A DNA stretch of 64,000 bases. Source: Rheum nobile. Taxonomy: Eukaryota; Streptophyta; Magnoliopsida; Caryophyllales; Polygonaceae. Of the stretch, positions 34,323 through 44,174 are shown one piece after another. The first letter of the stretch is position 1, and each line of letters starts with the position of its first letter. The notes beneath the pieces were generated by a model that was not told where the DNA came from, made no database searches, and saw nothing but the letters and a program-made list of their open reading frames with translations. Position numbers and translations under genes: made by a program. The stretch is taken from contig WOAB01000568.1 in NCBI GenBank assembly GCA_027886185.1, positions 248,001 to 312,000 of the forward strand. The letters run 5' to 3'.

Positions 34323-36843
34323 TGTGATACCCCATATTTCTGTAAGGATATTTTAGAGTTATGGGATTATTCCCGAAAGCCTGTTTGGTACGTCGGATTA
34401 ATTTCGGAGACAGAAAGACATTCTGTAATGTTCTCAATATCTGTAATATTTTTCTCAGTGAAATAATATACAATCGACGTACTTTGGGACTTAATACTCG
34501 TTCGTGTACGATTATTTTTATCACAGGATAAGCCAAGCTTATCCAAAAGCTAATCGGATAAGAGTTGACTTGGCGGCGACCGCTGTCCCGTGGCGGCGAC
34601 CGCCGCAAGTCAACTCATCGGCACCTTCGTCTCGCGTTCCTCCTCGCCAGGTGGCCTAGGAAAACGGCGACCGCTGCCCAAAAGCAGCGACCACCGCTTC
34701 AGCAATCCAACCGCGGCGACCAAGGCGGCGACCAGGCGGCGACCGCCGCACCTGTGCAGGCGTAGCCTCGCCAGCTGCCGGCGATCGAAGCGTCGCTCCG
34801 ATCTTGGCCCTCCACGTGGTTTTGCTGGCCAATCTTATCCCCTTTGATGTTGGGGCAATTTAAGGAGTGGTTTGGGAGCAGATTCGAGCACAGAAACAAG
34901 CTCAAATCTCTCAAATTCACCTCGCCGGAAAACAGAGCTCTCGCCGGAAAGTTTGAAGCCGATCGTCGGAGCTCGTTTTGGTGTCGTTCCAGTTGCAAAG
35001 GAGAAGCTTTAGAGGCCCTTAGAAGCTTAGAATCCAAAGCAAGGCAAAGGCGAACCAAATCGATCGACATTGGTAAGATTTTTGTTCTCGTAAAAATTCC
35101 CGATGTTCGTAGCGACGCCCGCCGTAAGGCCGGAGGCGACCACCGCCACGAACACCGGCGACCGCCGTGGTGCTGGCGGCGCCCGCCATAAGGCAGGCGG
35201 CGACCGCCGCCCTTCAGCCCTTGCCATGTGTTAGCTTTGGCTTTGGTGGTCTTCGATCGGACGTCGTTCCTTTCGATTTCTTTCGGTTCGTACTCGTCTT
35301 TGTCGAATCTAACTTAGGGTTTCTTTATGGGTCGATTCGAAGGAATCTGTGTTGCCAGATCTGTCCCTGTGTCGAGCCCGGAAACTCGTCGTTAAGCTTC
35401 GTTCAAACTCTGCGGATTAAGGCAAGTGGCGGTTCGCTCTTGCTCATCGTTCCATATTTACATTAATTATCGGTTGTTTATCTGAGTAATTAATTTGGAA
35501 TGATTACTGTGTTTATCTGGAATTGGTTTTATAAACTATTTTGGAAACTGTAATAATGATATTATAATAGGTTGTATATCTGTTAGAACAATGTTATTAT
35601 TTATGCTCGCCTTGAGGGCATTTATGTGGATTTATCCCGAACTATTGTTGTGCTAGAACTGTTTAGTTAGCACTAGTGGTTAGGAACGCTATGTACCTTG
35701 TGGGGGTTTAGCTGTTTCGTTATAACTGGTACTTGGTGGATTTTCCCCAGTACTCTCTCTTTGGTCATGACCATACCCTTACTCGGGGTTGACGCACTTC
35801 GCTAGTGCCAAATCTTCTAAGGTTCATCCCTTCTATATCTCTTGGGGGAGGTCTGATATCTCTTGCGGGGAGATCCGATATCTCTCGGGTGGAGATTTAA
35901 AAGCTTATAACGTAATGCTCGTTTTGGAATTTAATAAGATAAAGTGCTCGAGTGCACATAATTAATATACCTTTGGCGATTAGTGCAGCTAAGTAAATGG
36001 TGCAACTAGGAAAGCTCGTCTTGACTTTTGATCAGAGTACGTTCTCTTTCCAATCTGGATTCGCTGTAAGCGGTAAGGTTGGTCGTGAACCGAAACATCT
36101 AAGTCAGCTTTTAAATCACTGATGTCTGATTCTTTAAACGTTCCAGATTTGTCATATTTCCTTAAGACTCACTTCCGTTGGAGTCTTCTTTCGGGTCGAT
36201 ATCTGTGAAGATTCAGTCTTCCAGAATCTTCTCTTGTGCATACCTCTTGTTGTTATTCAGTAAAAGTATGAAGGTTGATTATCGTTATCGGTTATTATTC
36301 GAGAAACGATGAGTCTAACCTAATACAACTACTTCGAACCTTCTACTTTGTACCCTTGTATAGTTTATTCAGTAGACTAACCAACCGCAATTGTTCTCTG
36401 CATGGTTGGCTAGTGTCATCCGTTCGATTCGGCACATCAGATAGAGCGAAGATATGAGTAGACTAGATTGACTATGAAGACAACGGTTGTTTTTGGATGT
36501 TTTAATAATTATCTTTTAATCAGGTTGAGATCCTTGGGCAGGTGATCATTACGATCACAACCATTTTTGTAATATTTCAAGAAAGACTTCCGCTGTAACT
36601 TATTTACTCTGTTATATATTTAAAAGACTTCCGATGTACTTTGTTTAAACTTTGTATATGTCCTATTCGGGATTGGGATGTAATCCCGAGACTCATGTTT
36701 TATATGAATAAAGTTATCATTTTGTATCATTGTATTTCATGATTTGTATTCAAACGGTAAAGCCTTGGGTAACTTTGGTGAGGAACACTGAGGTCACTGG
36801 CGGTAATACATTTCCAAATGGGTTCAGATTTGGGGGTGTTACA
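34323..36843 (+). repeat. 3' LTR of the nested chromovirus (2,521 bp)
   Basis: It matches 27845-30291 over its whole length. The main difference is an extra GC-rich stretch at about 35110-35215 with repeated GGCGACCGCCG and GGCGCCCGCC units; smaller differences occur in the block at 34571-34755. It ends GGTGTTACA at 36843, followed by GAGAA. Confidence 0.95.
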
Positions 36844-36848
36844 GAGAA

Positions 36849-38036
36849 GGCGTTCTCTTGTCCCTGGGGGCCTTAGCATCCTCCTCCAACTTAGTGTATT
36901 GCCTCAACCGCTCCTGCAGTTTCGCCAGCCCAGCAGGCATCCTCAAAGTCATGCTTTCTCTGAGCTTACTATCTCTCGGCAGAGCCAACCTGAAAGCTGC
37001 AATAGCAACCTTCTCGTCACATCCATCCATGTCGGCATAACACTCCATAAACCTGGTAGCGAACTATCTCGGTGTCTCATTCCATCACAATTTCAGAGCA
37101 AACAGAGTGTCCATAGAGACAGGCTCCCTAGTATTGGCGATGAAGTGAGAAACAAAGCTCTTAGCCAGTTGATCCCAGATGTAGATCGAGTTTGATTCCA
37201 GCATGTGAAACCATTTAGTAGGTAGTTTTCCTAAGCTAGCAGGGAACATTTTGCACATCAGAGCATCATCCGAAACCCACAAAGCCATCTTATGAGTGAA
37301 AGTCGCAATATGACTGATTGGGTCCGATTTTCCATCATAGAGATCAAAAGAAGGAGTCGAGAACTTAGTTGGTGGTCGGTAATCCCGAATGATCCTAGCG
37401 AAGGGTGTTAAGGTCATTCGAGCCAATTTCAGCTTTGCTTGTTCCTGAGCGTTGATGAGTGACTCCCCTTGATTATCCAACAAACGAAGCAGACGACGCT
37501 CCGTCTGATTCAACTATTCACCTCATTGATCGGCTATGTGGCCCGATTCTGCACTGATTGAGCGTGCCCGACGCTCCCCTATTCGGAACCGGGACCGACG
37601 TCGCCCGCCCCCTGGTGCTCAGGCAGGGATCGGGTTCGCTCCCTGCCCCTGGACCGGACTTCCCTTAACGCCGAGGATGACGTCCGCACCCTTCGTGAGT
37701 TGGGCCCCAACGTGACACTCCTGCCTCCTCTTGGCAAGCATATGCCCTGCTGGAGTGATCAAGGATCGGGACTCCAGCTCGCCTCGCGCGCAACCCTGGA
37801 TGTTCAACAACATTGGCTAGGCTGTGACCACGCGTGCCTCCTTCAGATCGGGCGCCATCAACATGACATTTTCCCTGGACGCGGTCAAGGGCCCTCCTTG
37901 CCGCATCATGCGTTCCGATTCGGCGACGGCATTCTCCAAGTCACGCTGGCGGCGCTTGTCCTCAACCGCAGATGCCTCCATTTCGGCCCTACGAGCTGCT
38001 TCAAAAGTGCTAGTCATCCTTCTTGCGTTGACCATC
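36849..38036 (-). pseudogene. Tat-like gag N-terminal half
   Basis: From ATG 38036 (MVNARRMTSTFEAARRAEME) a coiled-coil-like, charged N-terminus runs to a stop near 37817. Further segments follow with frameshifts: FSTPSFDLYDGKSDPISH near 37350, MALWVSDDALMCKMFP, WFHMLESNSIYIWDQLA, then MECYADMDGCDEKVAIAAFR (37048) and LQERLRQYTKLEEDAK, stopping where the nested chromovirus begins. It continues at 27839 on the other side. The Gag core matches the copy at 14.3-14.9 kb almost residue for residue. Confidence 0.87.
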
Positions 38037-38049
38037 GTTGTCGTTTCCC

Positions 38050-38064
38050 AGGGACGGCGCCAAT
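38050..38064 (-). other. primer binding site of the second Tat-like element
   Basis: The minus strand reads ATTGGCGCCGTCCC right after the LTR end CCACA. TTGGCGCCG is the primer-site start typical of plant Tat/Athila elements. Confidence 0.8.
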
Positions 38065-38430
38065 TGTGGTTGCAGGAATCTGAACCACCTTGAAGTTGAA
38101 GACGAAATGACAAACCGCCGCAATACAGACAAAGAGAACTTCTTTTCAGATGGTCCTGAAATCAAACAAAGATTCAACGGGTGGGTTGGATCTCCCCTAA
38201 AGCCCATCGGACGCTCAAATCAGGTAAACAGCTCTCAAACAATAGTGGCGGCTGCTAGAGAGAGAAAAAAACGTGTCTTGGAAGAAGAAGAAACTAGGTC
38301 TTTTGTCATAGTTACTTGAGTCTGATTAATAACTCCTAATAGACCTATATTTTAATTAGTCCATTAATTACCTTCTCATTTAATAAAAATGCTAGAATGA
38401 ATAAATAATTACTTCAATTATTTTACCCAT
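38065..38430 (-). repeat. 5' LTR of the second Tat-like element (~366 bp)
   Basis: It aligns with 25943-26239. The inner end is CCACA at 38065. The outer end reads ATGGGTAAAA on the minus strand; the usual TG seems lost or the LTR begins one base later. Flanking GGTTC matches 25938-25942. Confidence 0.82.
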
Positions 38431-38435
38431 GGTTC

Positions 38436-39183
38436 TTTGCCCGATTAAAAAGGAATGAGTTACTTTACATCCGGATTGGATATTGTGTGGTCTATTAAGA
38501 GATTGACCCTCCCAGTAGTTACAAGAGACTCTATTTTATGACGTCAAGTTTTAACACAAACTTTTTGTTTATTTAAAAGAGGTTATAATTAGGTACCTTA
38601 TGATAAGGGAATAATACCGTCACCTTCACTAATCGTTACAAATTTATCACTAGATTAGCCCTATGCAATTATAAAGTGAGAAAAAATATTCTCTATTATA
38701 TTCCCTAGCTCTAAAATGTGTGGGTTTTAGAAATCAATCGTGTTCAGTATTCACGTTTCGAGACACATAGGACCGGGGTTATGATCCGAGTTATTAATGT
38801 GAGTGATCACCCCTAACTACTCGATCTATAAGAGGTTTTAAACTCACTATGTATCTTTGAAGTAGTCGATTACCCTATGAATTAATCGTGTAGATAAGAA
38901 TAGACCAAAAAATAAATGTAAGTAGGAATACGAAAGCTATATATCTGTTGTCTTCTTTCGTTATCCTTAAAGGGCAGATTTTGATCGAGTCGTCTATAAC
39001 TATAAGTATCCGATTTTGGTTATTATAATGCAACATTATACCCTACATTAGTTAATAGCAATAAAATACACAATTTTTGTAATGATAATGCATTTGGCAT
39101 TGCCCAAAAACAATAAAACTGAAGTCAACTTTTGATCTCTTCAATCAATCTGATTTATTCATATATCTAAAGTACTCCTCAAG
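38436..39183 (+). other. upstream region of the transporter gene
   Basis: This is the host DNA between the Tat-like element and the Ale insertion, so it is the original 5' flank of the transporter. 38576-38790 is duplicated, inverted, at 7964-8174. No open frame is supported. An AT-rich part near 39000-39180 could hold distal promoter elements, now 4.9 kb away from the gene. Confidence 0.6.
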
Positions 39184-39188
39184 TAATA

Positions 39189-39344
39189 TATAGGAAGATA
39201 TTATTATACTTTCCTTATTTATCTTATAGATATCTTTTCCTTGTAAATAGAGATTTTCTCTCGTAACTATATATACCCCAATCAATGAAAGTGAACTCCA
39301 AGAAATTATTTTTCAAAAGATTATCTCCCTTTCTAAAATTATCA
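39189..39344 (+). repeat. 5' LTR of the Ale element (156 bp)
   Basis: It runs from TATAGGAAGATATT to AAAATTATCA and is directly followed by the primer site. It contains CTATATATACCCC at 39268-39280, the likely TATA box. Confidence 0.93.
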
Positions 39345-39356
39345 TGGTATCAGCCT
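39345..39356 (+). other. primer binding site of the Ale element
   Basis: TGGTATCAGCCT follows the LTR with no gap; the first nine bases match the initiator tRNA-Met site. Confidence 0.85.
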
Positions 39357-39514
39357 AACCCGATCCTAAAACACAAAACCTAACCCTAGCCCCTACCGCC
39401 ATCGCCGCCTGCCTCCCTTCCTCCGGCGCCATTGTTCTTTGCGTCGGCCCTTGCCCCGACGTCTTTCTCACTGGTTTATCGCCTCAGTGATTTTTTCGTC
39501 TTCATCCTTTCGCC

Positions 39515-41651
39515 ATGACTAAAGACGCAGACAAGGATGCTCAAATTCCCTTCTCGTCTTCGTTCTATTTGCACCCCTCCGATCATCCGGGTCTTTCGAT
39601 CTGCCTTGTGACGTTCAAAGGCGACAACTACGATGAATGGGTGATCGTTATGCGCAACTCTCTTGGCGCTAAGCGAAAACTCGGCTTCATCGAAGGAGAC
39701 ATCAAGAAGCCAGACGCTACGGCAACCGTTCCTCCTACACTCGACGATTGGCATATGGTCAACTGTATGTTGGTCAGTTGGATTTTTCAGTCCATTGACG
39801 TCTCCATTCGGTCCTCCGTCTCCTACTTCGACAACGTCAGAGACTTGTGGCTTGATCTCAGCCAGCGTTTCTCTGTAGGAAATGGGCTGCGCAAGCTTCA
39901 ACTACGCTCTGAGATTGCGTCTTGTCGTCAAACCGGGATGACCGTGTCTGCCTATTACAACACTTTAAACTACGCTCTGAGATTGTGTCTTGTCGTCAAA
40001 CCGGGATGACCGTGTCTGCCTACTACAACACTTTAAAGAAGATATGGGATGAACTCGCTGCATACGTGCCGGTTCACAATTGCGCTTGCGGCAAGTGCGA
40101 GTGCAATCTGAATAAATTCTGGCAAGGATAGTATGAAGAAGAGCGCATCCACCAATTTCTGATCGGTCTTGATGATGCAATCTATGGTGCTCTTCGCTCG
40201 AACGTGATGGCTTAAGACCCACTCCCGCCGCTGAATCGAGTTTATTCCCTCGCTGTCCAGGAAGAGCGCCTACGTATTGTTGTCTCATCTCGCGAGGCTC
40301 CTTACGACGTCATGGTGCTTGCTGCTCGCCATAATCGCCCGTCCAACACTCCCAGCGGTTCTGGGTCGACTTCAGGACGCGAGAATATTACCTGCGAGCA
40401 CTGTGGTCGCAAAGGCCATGACAAAGGTGGTTGCTTTAAACTCATCGGGTATCCCGACTGGATCAAGGAAAAATAGGCTGCCCGTGATGCTGCTCGTGAG
40501 GCTGCTCGATCGGCCTCTTCGTAGTCTCTGAAACCAGCCAGTCAGCAATCCGCTCAAGGCGTCGCCAACGTTGTTCAGCAGTCCAGTCCCACCTGCTCCA
40601 AGCCTCTCACGGCTAAGGACCATGCTGATTTTGGTCCCGCTTTGACAGACGATCAGTGGTCCTCCGTCATGAAGATGTATACTGCCCTGCAGTCAGGCAC
40701 CGATTCCTTTGGTATGACTTCCTCTTGGATTTTAGACACGAGTGCATCTTTTCACATGACAGGCGATTCAAGTTTACTGTAGGACATCTCAGATGTCCAA
40801 TCTGTATCGATTAAGCTTCCTGATGGCCGGCTTTCGACCTCTACTAAGGAGGGTCGTCTTTTGTTGGGCAATTTTTGCATCTCTAATGTGTTATTTGTTC
40901 CTAACTTGAGTTGCAATTTGTTGTCCTTTGCTTAGTTGACTAGTGATTTGGGTCTACTTGTCCTTTTAATTGAGGCCTTGTGTGTTATTCAGGAAATCAG
41001 TTCGAGGACGGGGATTGGCGTGGGTAGACAGCATGGTGGGGTTTATTGGCTTCAGGCGCTGCGTTCTGCGGCTTCTGCTCTCTCCGTTCAGTCTTCTGCT
41101 CGCTCTGCAACGATGTGGCATCGTCGGCTTGGCCATCCATCATCTTCAGTTTTATCTACTATTTTAGATTTTAGTTTAGATAAACATTCTTTAGAGAATA
41201 TCATGCCTTGTGATTCTTGTTTTAAAGCAAAACAGACTAGATTGTCTTTTCCGGATAGTTCTAATAAAGTAGCAGAGTTATTTCAACTTATTCATTGTGA
41301 TGTCTGGGGTCCTTACAGCACTCCGTCTTTTAGTGGTGCTCAATCGTTGATGATCACTCAAGGAATGTGTGGGTCTATTTCTTTCAAATGAAGTCTGAAG
41401 TTGCTATGCTTGTGAAAAAAATTTGTGCTCTGGCAAGAACACAGTTCGGCCGACAGGTGCAACGTGTTCGCGCTGACAACGGGACGGAGTTCCTTCCTCT
41501 CCGTTCTTATTTAGCTGCTCAGGGTATTGTCTTTGAGACGTCTTGTGTGGCCACACCGCAACAGAATGGCCGAGTGGAACGGAAACACCGTCATCTACTC
41601 AATGTGGCTCGTGCTTTGCGATTTCAGGCACATTTGCCCATTCAGTTTTAG
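39515..41651 (+). pseudogene. Ale gag, protease and integrase, frameshifted
   Basis: ATG 39515 (MTKDADKDAQIPFSSSFYLHP) starts Gag. A 67-bp tandem duplication at about 39900-40035 shifts the frame. Beyond it come stops near 40128 and 40213, a CCHC-type knuckle region near 40390, protease (ILDTSASFHMTGDS near 40730, with T where the usual active site has S/T-G), integrase zinc finger (HRRLGHPSSSVL; CDSCFKAKQT) and the DDE core (HCDVWG near 41300; RADNGTEF near 41475; E in RVERKHR near 41580). A frameshift lies near 41345 and a stop at 41649. It is not translatable as one protein. Confidence 0.88.
39900..40035 (+). repeat. 67-bp tandem duplication inside the Ale gag
   Basis: The segment starting ACTACGCTCTGAGATTG at about 39901 is repeated from 39968 with two C/T differences. 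Because 67 is not a multiple of three, it shifts the gag frame. Confidence 0.9.
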
Positions 41652-41702
41652 GCCGAGTGCGTCCCTACTGCTGCCTTCCTGATTAACTGCACTCCGTCAC
41701 CT

Positions 41703-43922
41703 GTGCTTGACAACCGAGCCCCTTATGAGATTCTTCATAAGCAGCCTCCAACTTATTCCTCCCTTCGGATTCTCGGTTGTCTGTGCTTCGCTGCTCACAA
41801 TCCTCGACCGCATGACAAATTTGCTCCCCGGGGACGGAAATGTATCTTCATTGGCTACCCTCTCGGCAAAAGAGGTTGGCGTCTCTATGATCTTGAGACT
41901 AAGGAATTTTTTATTAGTCGTGATGTTGTATTTTTTGAGGATCATTTCCTGTTCCATGAGCCGCCTCCATTGGCATCGCCGACTCTTGTCTCTGCTCGGT
42001 CTCCGACGGTTTTTGATGAGCCGCCGTCCACTGTTGATGCCAGGGGGAGTCCTGCACCGGTCCCAACTTCCCTGGTATCGGACTCTCCGACAATCGTTAC
42101 TGAGGCTGTGTCTCCAGACAGGGGGAGTGACTCTGTTGTCGTCCCTTCCACTTCTGATGATTCTGTTTTGCCTTCTACTCGTCCTATTCGGAGTAGACAA
42201 CGTTCCGTTCTGCTGAAAGATTTCGTCTGCAGTACTATTCATACAATAAACCCCCATGCTCGTCACGCCTCACCTTTGCCACAATCATCGTCCTCAGGTA
42301 GTCCCTATCCTTTGGTCTCTTTTGTCTCGTGTGCTAAATTTTCTAGACCCCATGTACAGTTTCTAGCAGCTATCACTGCAGGCACTGAGCCGAATTCGTT
42401 CTCTGAGGTTGTTCGATCTAGTCATTGGCGTTCTGCTATGTCATCCGAATTAGAAGCTCTGACGTGCAATCAGACCTGGATCATCTCTCCGCTTCCTGTC
42501 GGCAAGACACCCATGGGATGCAAATGGGTGTACCGAATTAAGTACAACTCAAACGGGTCTATTGAAAGGCATAAGGCTCGTTTAGTTGTTCTCGGGAATC
42601 GACAGCGAGAGGGCATTGATTACACAGACACCTTTGCCCCTGTTGCCAAGATGGCGTCCGTCCGCGTCTTCTTGTTTGTTGCTGCTATCTGTGGGTGGGA
42701 ATTGCATCAGATGGATGTCCATAATGCGTTTCTCCACGGAGATCTAGATGAGGAGGTATACATGAAACCTCCGCCTGGACTTCTGAACGTGCCCAATGGT
42801 CACATATGTCGCCTTCAGAAGTCGCTTTATGGCCTCAAGCAGGCTCCCCGGAATTGGTTCGCCAAGTTATCATCTGCTCTTCGGCGTTTCGGCTTCACTC
42901 AGAGCTATGCCGATTACTCCTTGTTCTCCCTTCAGCGACATAAGGATGCTCTGCATGTTCTTGTCTATGTCGACGATCTAATCATTGCAGGTAGTGACCC
43001 TGATCTCATTACTCGCTTCAAATCATATCTCAGCTCTTGTTTTCACATGAAGGATTTGGGGACTCTGAAATATTTTCTTGGGATAGAAATTGCCCGCAAC
43101 TCCTCTGGGTTATTCCTTTCTCAACGAAAATATGCTCTTGATATTCTATCTGAGGCCGGTCTGTTAGCTGCCAAACCGGCGCCTGTTCCCATTGAGCAAC
43201 ATCACAATCTCGCCAAATCTGACAGCTTGTTATTTGATAGTCCTGAGCGGTATCGTCGTTTGATTGGTCGCCTCATCTATGTGACGATCACTCGACCTGA
43301 GTTGTCTTATTCCGTGCACACCCTCGCTCAGTTCATGCAGTCTCCTCGGCTTGATCATTGGCATGTTGCTCTTCGGGTCTTGCATTACTTGAAAGGTCAC
43401 CCAGGCCAAGGGTTGCATCTCTCTACTCAGAGTTCTCTATAGCTTCGTGCCTTTTGTGACTCTGATTGGGCATCATGTCCCACAACGCGTCGTTCTGTCA
43501 CAGGGTATTTCGTGATGCTTGGCCATTCGCCCATTTCTTGGAAGACCAAGAAGCAGGTCACTGTGTCGCGTTCGTCCGCCGAGGCCAAGTATCGGTCAAT
43601 GGCGTCTGCATGTTGTGAGCTCATTTGGCTCAAGTCCCTCTTGAAGTCATTGGGAGTTCCACACTCGACTCCTATGTCTTTCTCTTGTGATAGTCAGGCT
43701 GCTTTGCATATAGCCTCCAATCCCGTATTTCCCGAACGCACCAAACATATTGAGATTGATTGTCACTTGGTGCGTGATCAGATTCAGGCAGGGAATGTCA
43801 CTACACAATATGTGTCGACTACAGAGCAGCCAACGGATTTGTTTACCAAAGTGCTAGGGATAGGGCAATTCGAGTTTCTCATTCTCAAGTTGGGCATTAT
43901 CGATCCCCATGTTCCAACTTGA
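41703..43922 (+). pseudogene. Ale integrase end, reverse transcriptase and RNase H
   Basis: The 579-codon open stretch 41703-43442 holds the integrase C-terminus (GCLCFAAHNPRPHDKF; FIGYPLGKRGWRLYDLE) and a complete copia RT (GCKWVYRIKYNSNGS; QMDVHNAFLHGDLDEEVYM; SLYGLKQAPRNWF; catalytic VYVDDLIIAGSD near 42970). A TAG at 43440-43442 separates it from the RNase H, which continues in frame ([52 protein letters not shown]) to 43922. RT itself looks intact. As translated it would stop before RNase H. Confidence 0.9.
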
Positions 43923-43929
43923 TGGGGAG
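43921..43929 (+). other. polypurine tract of the Ale element
   Basis: GATGGGGAG directly precedes the 3' LTR and overlaps the RNase H stop region. Confidence 0.75.
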
Positions 43930-44085
43930 TATAGGAAGATATTATTATACTTTCCTTATTTATCTTATAGATATCTTTTCCTTGTAAATAGAGATCTTCT
44001 CTTGTAACTATATATACCCCAATCAATGAAAGTGAAGTGCAAGTAATTATTTTCCAAAAGATTATCTCCCTCTCTAAAATTATCA
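43930..44085 (+). repeat. 3' LTR of the Ale element (156 bp)
   Basis: It has the same length as the 5' LTR with about 8 substitutions. It ends AAAATTATCA, then TAATA. Its CTATATATACCCC box lies only about 170 bp upstream of the transporter ATG, so it could now act as that gene's promoter. Confidence 0.93.
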
Positions 44086-44174
44086 TAATATAATTGCTAA
44101 ATATACTTGTAGCAACAATTTGCTTCTGAAAAGAGCTGTTCAACCATTCTCTGTTCAATCATTCTCTGAGAGGA

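Larger units (their letters stand above)
27845..36843 (+). mobile_element. chromovirus with both LTRs but internally deleted; nested in the Tat-like gag
   Basis: LTRs of 2,447 and 2,521 bp bracket a 4,031-bp interior with primer site, Gag, partial RT, partial integrase with chromodomain-like tail and a polypurine tract. GAGAA is duplicated exactly at 27840-27844 and 36844-36848. Protease, the start of RT, most of RNase H and the integrase zinc finger are missing. The two LTRs are close (a few percent different by eye) while the coding part is badly broken. It is the same family as the copies at 1-5612 and 57685-62655, though its ends read TGTGATACC rather than TGTAATA. Confidence 0.95.
25943..38430 (-). 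mobile_element. Tat-like gag-protease LTR element, split by a nested chromovirus
   Basis: On the minus strand the order is 5' LTR (38430-38065), primer site, gag N-terminal half (to 36849), a 9-kb chromovirus (36843-27845), gag C-terminal half with knuckle and protease, 37-bp repeats and a 3' LTR (26239-25943). Removing the chromovirus and one GAGAA copy puts the two gag halves side by side. Protease is followed directly by non-coding repeats and the LTR with no RT or integrase, so the element is non-autonomous. GGTTC on both outer flanks (25938-25942, 38431-38435) is the probable target duplication. Confidence 0.88.
39189..44085 (+). mobile_element. complete Ty1/copia element, Ale/Retrofit-like
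   Basis: Its 156-bp LTRs bracket gag, protease, integrase, RT and RNase H in copia order. The target duplication TAATA is perfect (39184-39188; 44086-44090). LTRs differ by eye at about 8 of 156 sites, suggesting an older insertion than the CRM element. Very short LTRs and the Gag start (DHPGLSICLVTFKGDNYDEW) point to the Ale/Retrofit group. It separates the transporter start codon from its original upstream DNA. Confidence 0.94.
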
